A stretch of 64,000 nucleotides of DNA from Tetracentron sinense (Eukaryota; Streptophyta; Magnoliopsida; Trochodendrales; Trochodendraceae), in NCBI GenBank assembly GCA_015143295.1, contig CM026557.1, positions 32,931,965 to 32,995,964 on the forward strand, written 5' to 3'. Shown piece after piece: positions 42,581-55,220 of the stretch. The notes below the pieces were generated by a model. The model saw only the letters and a list, made by a program, of their open reading frames with translations. It was not told the DNA's origin and made no database searches. How positions within the stretch are numbered: position 1 is the stretch's first letter; each line of letters begins with the position of its first letter. A program made the translations under genes and the position numbers.

Positions 42581-44657
42581 TGCATGTCATATGCTTGTTA
42601 TGTATATTTCTCCTCTATTTTTTCAGATTCGATTGACTCTTTCAATTTGTATTTTTGTTACAATACATATACGTAGATACATCAATACATCAAAGATACA
42701 AACATTTAAACTTATAAGAATAATTTCACATGCTTAGATATGTAAGCCTCGACATGATTCCGTACAAGCAAATGCTTTTTTAAAAAGGCACACATGCACT
42801 CGTGCATTCAAATCTGTTTCTTTTTGAAATACCTTTTTAAATATTGCATGGTCTCATGGACGAGTGCATGAGACCATCGTCTTTTAATAGCAATGCCTGT
42901 CGCTAATCTGGGCTCTTTCATTCCTTGAAAGATGAACATGTTCATTTCATCTTTGTTCAGTGCAGCCTCAACCGTTCATGAAGCCCAAACCCTAGCTCCA
43001 TTCTCTATAATATAATCACTCAATTCTGCACCAGTTTTGTTGTCTTCTAAACATCCAAAAAATAAAAGTTGCACTTTTTTCACTCACATTGATCTCCACT
43101 CAATACATCTTTTTGAGTTCTTGGCAGGATCTCTTAATTTATTGAAAGATCAACCATAGATGTCATCTCTTTGAGCAAAGCACCACCCCTTTGAGTTAAA
43201 AAAAAAAACTATGCAATCTCTTGTATATTGAAAACCCCATTTCTTGATTGAAAGGTCTCTAAAACTGAACCCTGGTCATGCCAACTTTGTTAAAAGTTTT
43301 GGTCAAAGATTCATTTCTATGACCCATTAAATGAATCACTTTGTTCAATCATTTTGCACTCAAAGTTGCTTTACAGCCTTTCTATTGTCATTGGCCAGTC
43401 AACTACAAATCGTGTGCTAATTACGATTAAAAAGTTCGAAAGCTTCGATTGCAATTAGAGACTCCAATCAGGTGCAATATTATATTAATCTTGACAGAAA
43501 GATCATCAATCATGAAAGCAAATTCAAGTACTAAGTGATTAGTTTTGAGGAGACCGATCAAAGGATGAGGAACACTGAAAGAACGGTCACAAATCGAAAG
43601 GCTCGTGCATTTTAATTGATTCAACATTAAAACAGCTCTTACTTTAGTGTCATATTAGATAATAAGACTTCATGACCTATGAGAGTATTACACAGAATCT
43701 CTTTTTGCCTTTTTGGTACTTACTTAAATCTCCATGATAATGCTTTTTTTCCCTCTTAAGAACTTTGACCATATCTTAAAAGGATACCGGTCACCTTTGT
43801 TTTGGACAAAAAATATTGGTACATTGAACTAATGTTTAAGAGGAAAATTTATCTTATACAAACGCATACCAACAAGCCCATAGAGGGTTGTACATTCAAA
43901 CAATATATAAGAATTAAGGAACCCAACCTTACAATTAAAGTGCTTTCAAATTAGTAGTCTGTTATAAGGTATGAAAGGCAATGAGTTGGGCTGGATTTGG
44001 TTGAGCAAATATGCAGGCTACAGGCCCTTAACCTGAACCCGGCCCTTTACAAATGGGCTTGAGAAAAGATAACCTGAAAACCAACCCAACAAGGAACCCT
44101 CTACCCGAACTGCCCCACTTAATTGGTCCAAATAAGATAATGATTAAATCATAAATTACTTATATCCTAAAATACAGTAAGATCGAAATAATTATATATA
44201 CACATGTCATTCTACAGTTAAAGTTCTTAAATTATACAGGTCTATAAAATATTAGTGCATTTTATTCATCTTTTTATTGTAATTTGATATTTATTACTAC
44301 TTCTACTCCTATCAGTGGGACCCACCATTAGAAAGCAAAGGTATTAAGAGAATTATCGACTATTATTGATAAAGTATTACAAAATTATTTACTAACGTAG
44401 TAAAAAGTTATTTATAAGGCAAAGTTAATTTAATGTAAAATATTTAGTACATTAGACTAACTATTTAAAACAATACTTTGGCGGTGATAAACGTGAAATA
44501 TTGTACTTAAATTTTATTTTCATACATATGAAATAATAACCATCTCCTTGCTATAATATTATAATTATATTTATAAAATTTTATCATGTGCAAAGCACAT
44601 GAATCTCTACTTATGTATGCTCTAGATCAAAATACATATATATATATATAGATCTCA

Positions 44658-44698
<41 letters not shown>

Positions 44699-46072
44699 GA
44701 TCTTATTTAAACACAAATATAATGTATATGATATGTTGAAAAAGGTAGAAAAGTTTTGGTTGGAATATAAGTAGGGTTAAAGGTTAAATGCCCAAGATCA
44801 TATGAAGGTGGAGAATATAGCAATAAAGAATTCGAGGAAAAGTTTTGTTCGGAAATGAAATAGGATTAAATGTCCAAGATCATATGAAGATGGAGAGTTC
44901 AACAACGAAGGGTTTGAGGGATATTATTTTGTAATAGAATCCAAAGAGAGATAAGGATTCCACATGCACCTCAGCAGAACAATGTAGCACCTTAGTAGAA
45001 TTATCATCTAGCGTGCAAGAAGCACAAGGTTGCAAGTTGAGTTACCTAAATACTTTTGGGCACATGTTATTGACAATGCATATATACCTTTTAAATTAGG
45101 GGCCTTCAGTTCTTTTGGATATAGACACGGAGGAAGTATGGATTAAAGAAGAGGTAAATCTATCACACTTACACATTCAGATAAACTTCTCTAAAAAGAG
45201 AAAAAACTTTTTCATGAGTCCTTAAGAGGAAGTAACTCTTGAAGAAGTCTGAAGGAGTCATTCCGAAAAAAAAAGGACCTTTGGTTTGCCCACATAAAAT
45301 CTCATTTTACAAAATCAGAAGTCAAAATTTGTGTTTGGTTTGCTCTTGCGAGAATCTACTTCTCTATTTAAGTCTTTTCTACTTTCGTTTATAAATCCTC
45401 TCGTCCATTCCATCTACTTCCTATAGAAGTTAATTACCGACTTCCCAAGAAAGCCACTCCTTGCCAGCTTTCCATGGAAGTCCATTTTTTTTTACGTTCA
45501 CCGATATCTGACTTTAGCAAGAATTCAAAAACTGAACAAAAAAACAAACATCATTGTAACTAACTTTTGAATTTTAGGGATCCAGAAGTTGATCGAGAAG
45601 ATTATCCAAACAATACCTTAAAGATATTTGGGTATATCTCTTATGTTCAAAATGATAATAAAATGTAAACTACATTTTGAATGTACTTCCATTGTATGTG
45701 GTTTCAATGATGTTGGTTCTAATTTTTACAATGATTTTTCATCACAAAAATCATTAAAAACATAAATTTTGTATTCAACGAAAATGTTATGTATAAAGAT
45801 AGGCCACATGTACTTAAAAATTACTCCAATTCTATGTATGCATAACTTAAAGAAATGATTAGAATGATGTGACAAGATCCATGCTAATGAAAATTCACAA
45901 GTAAAACCACAAAAACATGAAATTGCCTTGATGTCGAAAATAATAGTCAGATCTCCATAAAAAAATTATCATCTCTTCATTATCTATTGTTGATTGATAG
46001 TGGCAAACTTAAATTTCATAAAGACTTGTCATAAGTTAATGACATGTTTAAGCATGAGCGATCCATGGATGA
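42581..46072. other. intergenic, no gene recognised
   Basis: AT-rich. Contains a GGCC/TTGGGC-word patch at 43975-44115 (hAT-MITE-like interior), an AT-CT-AT microsatellite at 44634-44697, and a roughly 100-bp tandem duplication at 44755-44945 (TGCCCAAGATCATATGAAG / TGTCCAAGATCATATGAAG). The frame at 43427-43627 has no domain I know. Confidence 0.5.
44634..44697. repeat. (AT)n-(CT)n-(AT)n microsatellite
   Basis: ATATATATATAT, then CTCTCTCT over about 22 bases, then ATATATATATATAT. Confidence 0.95.
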
Positions 46073-48354
46073 TGTAGAAACCCGGAACCAAGTTCATAGT
46101 CCTGTGAATAATGTTTTGAGGCCTCTATGTGTTTTCCTTGGTTATCATCAATGGAGAACAAGGTTTTGGCATTTGATTTTAGTATTTACTATGTTTTGGA
46201 ATGTGTGAGAGTCTTAGAGTACTCTCTTTTATGATTATGGGTGTTAGAAACAAAATAGGAAAGTGGTCTAAGTGTTGGAAATTGGAAAAACACCAAAACA
46301 AGATAAAAATAGGGTGTACTCGTCGACGACTGCATTTGAGTGATTTCCACTCGTCGACGATTGGACAGGCAATGTTGAAACAGAGAGTTCTGTAGCCTCA
46401 CTCATCGACGACTGAGTTTGTAGTTTTCTGACTCATCGACAAGTCATGTACAGAAAACGGTCATTTTGAATTGATACGTGTAACCAACCTTTGGGAGATA
46501 TTTTGAAAAGGTTTTTTTGGGTTTTTAGAAAGTCTTGGCCTATAAATAGGACCCAAGTTCGGGGGTTTGATTTACTCAAACTCTAAGAGAAGATCATTTG
46601 GGGATTTTGAGAAGAAAGCTACAATTCTTCACTGTGTTCATCAAAGTGTTCTTGAATTCGGAAATTCAACCACAAGAGGAGTCCTTCTTGCTTCTCAACT
46701 GTTCTCAAGCTTTAGACTAAAGGAAATTAGTCTGTGAAAGGTAGATACACTCTACTATTTACCCTTGTGATATTCTATTTAAGCAAAACTATGTTTACAA
46801 TGTGTTTTTAAATGAATTGGATGGATGAATTCTACATGGGATGTAAGCTATCACTATTACTGAATTTCGATGACTATGATTCAATGTTTCTAAGCTTTCT
46901 AAGTATAGTATGATGTTCACAAGCACTCTATGCACTCTATGTTTTACATGTCTCGCATGACTTTATGTTTTCTCATACGAACAGATTTATCGAAGCATTC
47001 ATAAGATTTCTAAGAACTCACAAGCTACCAAGCTCAAAAGCATTAATCAAGCCAAACTGTGGGTTGGTCAGGGATAGAGTATATTCAATGGATATGTCAC
47101 ATCTGGCTTTAAGAAAAAGGCTCTATATATGAATCTAAGATCGTTTTACAAGCTCTATGGAATATAAATGCTCTAAGTCTCTAAGTGCTCTAAGTCTCTA
47201 CGGATCATATTGCTTATCATGACTCATAAAAACTCTAAGGAACTTAACATGACTCAAAGAACTCATAATACTCTGATTCTCATACGACTCATATGGATTT
47301 GATTTCATACGGAAACTTATAAGGTTATGTTGTGAAAATTAGTACAGGCTTGTGAGCACGGATTTTGAAACCCTAATTAAATCTTATGGGATTAGAGTCG
47401 CCACTTATTAATTCAGAAGGGATAAGTCCCTGGGATGTTGGATAAGGTCTTGGTTTGCGATTTGAGATTAAGGTAAGAGGTTCGGTTAAGTCAAGGGAAG
47501 GTGTTAGGAACCTCGAGGCTTCCATTTTACAATGGTTTCCTACTCCCTAGGTTTAAGCCAATTTAGATCAAAGTTTGTTAAAATGCCTAAGTGTTTAAGA
47601 TAAGACTAATTTAAGAAAGAAAAGCTAAGCTAGAGTCGAATCCGGGTTGGGTTGCCTATGTACTCACAAGAGTGAGATCAGATTGAGCGTTATTCTGGTA
47701 CATGGACCCGTGCCAAGGCTAGGGGGTGTGTGTGTGTGTGCACCAAGGGTGGCTAATGGACTAGTCCGGTAGACTAGGGTTTGGTTGATCGAGGTTGGTC
47801 AAGTGCATGGTATGAGCCCGGTAGGTTTAGAGTTAGTTCCGTATATTAGGGTTTGGGCTCGATAGGCCAAGAGAGAATCCCAGTAAACTAAGGCAAAGTT
47901 TGACCAAGGTTAGGATTGCTAACCGGGGTTAAAAGGATGGTTAATCATGATTAGGAGTGCTAACCATGGTAAAAAGGTCCAGAAACTGTTTTTTTTTGGT
48001 ATTTTTAGATTTTTTGGATTATTTTTGGGATTTTTCCAGATTTTTACCAAGGGTTAACGATGCTTAACAATGATTAAAAGGGTAAGTCACCATGGTTAGG
48101 GTTGCTAACCATGGTAAAATGGCCAAAACAGAACATTTTTGGACATTCTAGAATATTTTTGATTTTTGTGACATTTTTTCAGATTTTTTTAAGGTCAAAG
48201 GTTGTTTAACCATGGTTAAAAGTTAACCAAGGGTTGGTTTAAACATGGTTAAGGGTCCGGATAGGTCAAGGTGAGCCTAGAGGGTATGGCAGGGCCTAGA
48301 ATGGCCTCCTACCAGGTCTAGGTCCTGTGTAAAAGCCCATAACACAGTAAGTCA

Positions 48355-48385
48355 GTAATGGCGGTAATGGGATTACCGCCATTAC
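48355..48385. repeat. GGCGGTAAT...ATTACCGCC palindrome
   Basis: Near-perfect inverted repeat of 31 bases around GGCGGTAATGGGATTACCGC; related palindromes at 50323-50348, 50371-50397, 50471-50500, 62811-62837 and 62912-62940. Confidence 0.85.
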
Positions 48386-49394
48386 AGTAACATTTATGAG
48401 GGGTCTTTGCGAGGCTGTAACTTGAGTTGGGGATGACCCCATGGGGTTTTGAACCCACAGGGGTGAGAAGGAAGTGCCTTGAAGATCCTAGGCCTTTAGT
48501 GGGCCCTGGAAATGCTCTGGAGTGGGCCCCATAGTGGGTCAAAGGCATTGTGTTTGGTAATCTGTGATGATGGTAGATGATCTACCACCAATCTGCAAGT
48601 CTGGGTTTGAGGTACATTTAACCATGGTTAACTACAAGGGTTGGGTCTGGAAGGACCAGGCCAGGTAGAGGAAGAATAGGAGAGCCAGACCATGGCCATG
48701 GAATGGACCAGGGCCCACCCTAACTAGGGTTACAGAGGCTGCAAAAGAGAAGGTTAAGAATGGCGGTAGTTATTCTACCTTCTTCTTGAGCTTTTCCAGA
48801 AATTAGATTTCCCCTTACGGGGGCTGCACCTGAGCATTCCAGGGGATCCCTCATGGCTTGAGGGACCCCCAGAAGCTTTGTGGGAGGTTTGAATGCTATG
48901 AGCATGCTGGGCCTTGTACTTGATATTGAAATCATCAAGGGGGTTCCCCCATACCTATGAGGAAGGTAGGTGGACCCCCATCCTTGACCTGAAACTATTG
49001 TAAATGAAGAAAACAAAAATAAAGGACCCCCTGGAGTAGGACCAGAGGGTCTTACAATGCTTAAACAATAATAAAAAAAAAAGGTAGGGGAAGACCCTAC
49101 CCTCTTGGTTTATCCCTCACGGTGGTTGTAGGCGGTGGTGGCTGGTGCAGGAGCTTGGGGGTGCTGAGACAGGTATGGGAGAGCCTCCAGGGCCTGCCTA
49201 AGGCTAAGGTAAGGCTTTGGGAAGGATGGAGTAAGGCTGGCCGAATTGAGGCAGGGGTTTGGTATGGAAATCTTGGAGTCCCTGCAACATGGAATAGGAG
49301 GGGGTTTATATAGGATTAGGAAAGCCCTACGGTAGTTTCAGAAGGTCCTCAGGCATGCTAGACACACCTGAGGTGGAGTTGGAGTGACCAGGGG

Positions 49395-50282
49395 TAGGGG
49401 TGTCAAAGGGCCGGGTTGGGGTAGGGCCGGGGTCAACCCTAGCCCTACCCGTCCTTATAAGAGTAGAGCCCTAGCCCGACCCTAGCCCTTCAAGGGCCGG
49501 GGTTGATTGGGCCCTAGCCCGGCCCCTCAAGGGCCGGGGCCAAGCCGGGCCGGCCAAAGGGCCGGAAGAAAGAGTGGAATTTTTTTTTTTCATCTAAGAT
49601 AATAAATTTTTTTTTACTACACCGACTGTCAACCTTACATGGAAATGGATACCCTCCTCTTTTATTCGGGTTTGGGATCAACATTGCAACAAAAAGAGCA
49701 ATGACAGAGTTAAAAAAATAATTTCCTTATCAGTGACAGTCATGCATAATAAACCAAAACATAGTATAGGTAAACAAGTAGAATAATAAAACTATATAGA
49801 ACAAAATTGAAAATATGTTTAAATATAAAACTCAAAGTAGAGAGTAAGATATGAGAGAGAGAGAGAGATGATCGATGAAGAGCCGAAGTGGTATGTGGCC
49901 TGTGCGATTGAAGTTGAAGAATGAAGAGGCAAAGTCTTAGAATGTGAATACAAGTTAGAGTTTGGTCTGTGTTAGGTTGGTTTTTATAAGGTCTTTAGTT
50001 GGCGCAATTACAAACATAGCCCTACTTTCGTAACGTTAATGAAAGGTTAAAGGGAGCATATTAGTAAAATTATTAAAAAATATTTATCTTAAGATAAAGT
50101 AGGGCCGGGCCGGGCCGTGAAGGGCCGGACAGGGGGAGCCCTAGCCCGGCCCTAGAGAACAAGGGCTTCCAATTTTTTGGCCCTGCCCGGCCCAAGGGCT
50201 GGGGTAGGGCCAGGCTTTGGAGGGCTTTGGAGGGCTGGGCCGGGCCGGGTACCCTTCTATATGGGCTTTTTTGACAGCCTTA
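49395..50282. mobile_element. hAT MITE, GGGCCGGG-rich, 888 bp
   Basis: Perfect 8-bp target duplication ACCAGGGG (49387-49394 and 50283-50290). Ends TAGGGGTGTCAAAGGG and, reversed, TAAGGCTGTCAAAAAA. Sub-terminal arms are packed with GGGCCGGG / CCCTAGCCC words; the centre (49560-50100) is AT-rich and includes AGAGAGAG. No coding capacity. Confidence 0.92.
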
Positions 50283-50589
50283 ACCAGGGGGACCAGTTGT
50301 GTTGCAAATAGAGATTTCAAACAATGGCGGTAATAACATTACCGCTATTAATGATTTAGGCCAAATTGTGAATGACGGTAATGTTATTACCGCAATTCAG
50401 GATTTTTGCCAAAAATGGCTAGACCCCCACATGATTGGGCATGATTCACTGTAGCATTTGCCATATCTGATAATGGCGGTAATGTTATTACCGCCATTAT
50501 TCAAATTTTTGATAAAGGCAGGGGGGGCCCCACTATACTGGGCTCTAAAGGCTTGTGGGCCCATGTTTGGACCCACAGGGGAGTTTGGC

Positions 50590-50990
50590 TACGGTTTTTG
50601 AGGTTTTTGGGCCTAAAATGGGCCTTGGGTGGACCTAGGGTTAGGCCTAGGTTTTAACCATGATTTTCCTAGGGTTAGGCCTAGGGTTTGGGTTCAGGAT
50701 TTACCTAGGGTTCCTAGGGTTTGAGCTAAGGTTTGCCTAGGATTTAAGGTTTTCCTAGAGTTTGACTAGGGTTTACCTAGGGTAAGGCCTAGGGTTTGAT
50801 CGGGGTTTACCTAGGGTTAGTCTAGGGTTTTACCTGGGGTTTACCTAGGGTTTGATTGAGGTTTACCTAGGGTTGGTCTAGGGTTTGACCTGGGGTTTAC
50901 CTAGGGTTAGTCCTAGGGTTTAGGGTTTTGCTTAGGTTTGACCTAAGGTTTGACTAAGGCTAGGATTAGATTGGGGTTTGACTAGGGATA
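50590..50990 (+). repeat. degenerate telomere-like repeats
   Basis: Long run of CCTAGGGTTTGACCTAGGGT and CTAGGGTTAGTCTAGGGTTT units, based on the plant telomere core TAGGGTTT but with insertions that make it about 9-12 bp per unit. Inside the non-coding repeat element, so it is not a chromosome end. Confidence 0.85.
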
Positions 50991-51519
50991 ACCATGGTCC
51001 AAAGTATTTAACCATGGTTAAGGTAGGGTGTAAAAATTGGGTGCTTATAAGGCTTTCATGGATTTCTACGTTCTATGTCTTTGCATGTAAATGATATTAT
51101 AACATTGTTAGTTAGTAGTTTGTATACATTGAGTATTCGATGCTCAGTCGAATTATTGACTTCGACAGGTTCTGTGGATGCTCTTGCTCTTGAGCCTTGG
51201 ATAGAGGAGTACTATAAGCCGGAGCCCACCATGGATCATCATCAGGATGATGGATCTCTAGATAGGTAGCCCTATCTAAATTATTGTTGAGAGAATGAAG
51301 GAGAGTTATACTTGTATTTTGAGAGTGGGGCTTGTTCACTTCATACATGTGTTGATATTCGGTTGGTTTAGACTTGTAACCATATACATGTTTATGTTAT
51401 TAGAGGTTTTGCTTCCGCTATGTTATGGCTTGTGTATTTCACAAGATGATTTGATATATGATAAGTCATGAGCTAAAGTGTCCCTAACTCCTAGGGGGTA
51501 TTTTAGGTTGCGACAGATT

Positions 51520-51531
51520 TGGTATCAGAGC
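51520..51531 (+). other. gypsy primer-binding site
   Basis: TGGTATCAGAGC, complementary to the 3' end of plant initiator methionine tRNA, five bases past the LTR end at 51515. Confidence 0.9.
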
Positions 51532-51899
51532 TTAGAGATTAGTTTCCCTTGGGCTAAGTCGTCTTCTAAGTGAAAGCATGTTCTTTAAGTTGAACTTAGA
51601 ATTTAGATAAAATTTTTAACTTAAGTTTGATACCGTGACATAATGGGTCTTAAGCAAGTCCTTAGGTTAATCTAGGTAGTTTAGATTCCAAGTATGGACT
51701 AGTCATCTAGTCTTATCATGTAACCGGTGAAGTCATTAGCCAAGTTGAGAACTTAGCATCGCTAGGATGTTCTTGTTATGCTTATACTATTATGTGTATA
51801 CTCCGATGTTTATGATGCTTATATAAATCACTAAATGCTCATTGAACTGTGATGTTCAAGGAGCTTGATTACGAGTTAGATTCACGCTTTGCTATTGCC

Positions 51900-52727
51900 T
51901 CAGGATTGGATTATGAGGTGTGGTTATCGAGGTAGGGGTTACCAGACCCGAGGGAATGGGGTGATATGCCGATGGGTGAGGATCCGCCCTACTTCACTCA
52001 TGCCATGGATTCTATAGTAGAGACTTTGGCTTTGCTGGCAGTTAGGCATGTTGCTGCTACACCTACACCTGCACCTCCTCTGGTGCATCACACCGTGGGA
52101 CTTGAGGCTTTTCGAAGACCGCGACCTCCTACTTTTTATGGGACTCTTGATCCTATAGCTACAGAGGCATGAATCATGCAGCTGGAGAAGACATTCCGGG
52201 CGCTCCGCTGTATTGATGAGTAGCGTGTCGAGTGGGCTTCCTTCGTGATTGAAGGTGAAGCCGAGCACTGGTGGAGAGCTGCCTAGAGACAGAGGGATGC
52301 CACCAAGGCAGGCGAAGCCGAGCACTAGGGAGAAGCATGTCCAAAGGACAGTCTAGTGGCTTAGCATAGCTTGAGAAGAGGGTCACAGCATAGCCTGAGA
52401 AGAGGACAGTCTGTTTTCTCAGCCTATGCAGGCTTAGAGGCCTCCTTTTGTCCCACAGGCACCTCACCTTACTGCTTCATAGGCGACTAGGTATGCACCG
52501 TCGACTTCCTTAATGTCATCTTCATTCGAGGAGTGTAGTATGTGGTAAGAGGCACAAGATTGGGGAGTGCCGTAGACTCTCAGGTGGTTGCTTCCACTGT
52601 GGTGATCAGGGCCACATGATTAGGGATTGCCCATAGAGGCAGTTAAAGGCCAGGCCACAGGGAGTCAGACCTCCAGTCAGGCAGACTTCACAACAGGGGT
52701 CTTCACAGGTTTCCAGACCTCCACAGT
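51900..52727 (+). pseudogene. gypsy gag, decayed and cut short
   Basis: A frame from about 51966 reads GLEAFRRPRPPTFYGTLDPI, then after a stop MQLEKTFRALRCIDE, and EWASFVIEGEAEHWWRAA, the core of plant Ty3/gypsy gag (the E-x-WW motif). At 52541-52630 there are two zinc knuckles: CGKRHKIGEC (first Cys pair broken) and CFHCGDQGHMIRDC (intact). Several in-frame stops occur. The sequence stops at 52727 where another LTR begins; protease, RT and integrase are not found in the window. Confidence 0.85.
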
Positions 52728-53034
52728 TGTAACGACCCGTATTTTAGTGTATAAATTTATGGTGATCAATATATTATAGTAACCCGTATATTAAAATGAT
52801 AGTAATAAAGTATGCAAAAATTTGATATTAAAACAATATTATTAACCATATAAACATTTAGGACCCGTATTTTATATATATATATTTGTGGTGATCAATA
52901 TATTATACACAAACCGTAAATTAAAATACTTTTAATAAAAATACACAAATAAAGGCAATATTAAGATGAAATATATCTTTATTTACTTATTTATTTAATA
53001 TGAAGATAAAAGACACAAAATTGTTTAGAATAAA

Positions 53035-53320
53035 TATATATACATAATAGCCCATTAGGGTATATGTCTTTGTGAGCCTTATAAGCCCATTAGGGTATAA
53101 GTGTTTTTGGGCCAAATAAATTATTAAGGTTATATATTTGTGGGCCTTGAATTCTAATAGGGTTATATGATTAAGGGCCTGACCTACACAAGACATTAGA
53201 GTTAATATTTTATAGGTCTTATAAAATATTAGGGTTTAACCTTTGTGGGCCTTGAAAGCCATTAGGGTTAAGTGTCTATGGGCCTTACAAGCACTTAGGG
53301 TTATTTTCTTTTGGGTCTTA
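53035..53320 (+). repeat. tandem GCCCATTAGGGT repeats
   Basis: About six degenerate units of 40-55 bp with the form AAGCCCATTAGGGTATATGT plus CTTTGTGGGCCTTA. Within the LTR from 52728. Confidence 0.8.
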
Positions 53321-53999
53321 CCTAACCAAGCCCACTATTCCTTGTGGGCCTCACATAAGATAGCCTATAAGATGTATGACACCTAGCTACCCTACATGAA
53401 CAACACATAAGGTATGTAGATGTTTGACACCTAGCCACCCTATATGAGCAACACATGTAACTCATGTCTTCATGCATATAAAAGAGAACATGCAAGAGAA
53501 GGCTGGTTCATATTTTCTAGCACTTCATCTTTTTTATCCACCGAAAATCTCCATTAGAGACTTGCAATAAAATAGTTGAAGAGGTTAGAGTAGGATTTGG
53601 GCAAAATGCAAGAAGAGAAAGGTGTTTAGCTAATGAAGGGGATGATGATGAAGTAAATGGTGTCTTCTCCTCTAATCAATTGGGATTTACTCTATTGGAC
53701 TTGGATTTCAGCTTCAAGGGAAGAGGAAGAAGATGTTTTTGAAGCTAAGGAACTAGAATTTTGCCCACTTTGCATATCCCTTCATAAGGTAAGAGTTTAC
53801 AACTACCATTTTGTAGTCATTTCTGCTGGTTTTGCAACTTAATAGTGTAATTCGAAATCTTTAGTTTTAATATAATCATAATTAGTTATTTTTATCCTAT
53901 ATTATATCGAATGTAGTTTCCTTAATGAGAATTCTTGTATTAATACAATTTTTCTACATTAAGTTATGATTTTTATAAGTTGGATTAGTAATTCTATTT

Positions 54000-54300
54000 T
54001 CTGTCAGACCAGAATGTTAGTCCTCACTTGTGTAATATGTTTTGACCACCTATGTTCTGAATTAGAAATATTTATAAACATGAAAGTTTTAGCTCTATTT
54101 TTCATCATTCCAACTCAACCTGTCTTATTAATAAAATCATAATATTAAATTTATAGTGAATTATTTACTATAATGTGTCTGTACTGCCAGACTAGAACAT
54201 TAGTCCAAACTTCAACATATTACGACCAGTTCTGTTTTTTAAATTAGAGATGATTATAAACATGAAAGTTTTAGCTATACCTGTCTTCTTTCTAACCCAA
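54000..54300 (+). repeat. direct duplication of about 190-bp units
   Basis: CAGACCAGAATGTTAGTCC ... ATAAACATGAAAGTTTTAGC (54006-54092) recurs as CAGACTAGAACATTAGTCC ... ATAAACATGAAAGTTTTAGC (54188-54273), with moderate divergence. Confidence 0.8.
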
Positions 54301-55220
54301 TTGGTCTGCATATATAATTCATTAAAATGGATTTATAGTGAATTATTAAATAAATTGTGTTTGTACCGTTTTTCAGAAAATCAGAAACAGTTACTGTAAC
54401 TTGATGGTAATTTTATCACAAATAAATATAGTATAACAACTATATGAAATCATGTTTATAAAATTACATTTCTATCTATTTAAAGAAAATATAAGGTACA
54501 TACGATTTCTATATAAAACAAATTTATCAAAAATCCGAGACTGATAGAAGGTCAGAATTGTACACTGTTTTCTTTTCATATGATATTGATAAGAAGCTTC
54601 TCAATTGGATGTGTATGTGTTTGTGGAATTCCCGGTGTCAGTTTTGAGTTAATGGATGGTTTTACAGCCGTGGGCTGGGTTTGATAGTTTTATAGCCGTG
54701 AGCTGGGTTATGAATGGATGGATTTTGTGCAGTTGTGATTTGACGGGGATTCAACACACATGTTTAAAATATATCGATTGGTTTTAAAAGAGAATTTTTA
54801 ACAAATAAAACGTACTTATATTTTTATAAATATGTATCATTTGGTTATCTAGAAAAGGAGAAGTTGAATTCCTATAAGAATAATTTATTACCTTTCGGAG
54901 GTCATAAATTATTTAGGATAACAACAGACTGTGTAGTCTCTTTGGTAGTATGGAATGCTCTAGAGAATAACATCACTTTTGATATCTGGGTAATTCCTGT
55001 TATCTTTTCTGGGAAACGTTCTGTGTAAAAGTAGTTGTTGTAGGACTCTAGAGATGGTTGAGGTTCACATGCATGCCTTGATTAGGCGATAGACGCGGGG
55101 AGTTAGGTGTGATCCTACTTCCAGACTGTTTGAGGATCTTGCGAAAGTTTGCAATCATCAAACATCTGACCAACGTGGAAGTTGACCCCGTTTCTTAAGG
55201 GTCTTGGTCAACGGCCACCT

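Larger units (their letters stand above)
47330..51047 (+). mobile_element. non-coding retroelement-like repeat (LARD-like) inserted in the gypsy LTR
   Basis: It starts near TGTGAAAATTAGTACAGG with ATTAGAGTCGCCACTTATTA and GGGAAGGTGTTAGGAACC, wording shared by a widespread class of plant non-coding repeats. It ends GTGTAAAAATTGGGTGCTTA. CTTATAAGG occurs at both edges (47320 and 51042), a possible duplication, though CTTATA is also present at the end of the second copy (63297). Inside: AACCATGGTTA words, ACCGCCATTA palindromes, a hAT MITE (49395-50282) and telomere-like repeats (50590-50990). No protein domain. Confidence 0.5.
46073..51515 (+). mobile_element. 5' LTR of a Ty3/gypsy element, split by a 3.7-kb insertion
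   Basis: The end GTTGCGACA at 51507-51515 is followed after GATT by a primer-binding site matching initiator Met-tRNA, so this is an LTR edge. The start TGTAGAAACCCGG at 46073 is the matching TG. Parts in order: CTCGTCGACGA palindromes (46320-46440), a TATAAATA box (46544), CT-rich leader, the insertion (about 47330-51047), then the LTR tail with ATTCGATGCTCAG-type sequence. About 1.7 kb without the insert. The 3' LTR is not in the window. Confidence 0.65.

Noticed and set aside
43427-43627. Minus-strand frame of 66 codons
   Set aside because: No domain, isolated in AT-rich intergenic DNA, no splice context.
49122-49313. GC-rich 63-codon frame
   Set aside because: Part of the non-coding repeat inserted in the gypsy LTR; Gly/Trp-rich composition is from G-rich repeat sequence.
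50590-50990. Telomere or chromosome-fusion point
   Set aside because: Units are degenerate and the same array recurs in a second copy of a dispersed repeat at 63088-63205.
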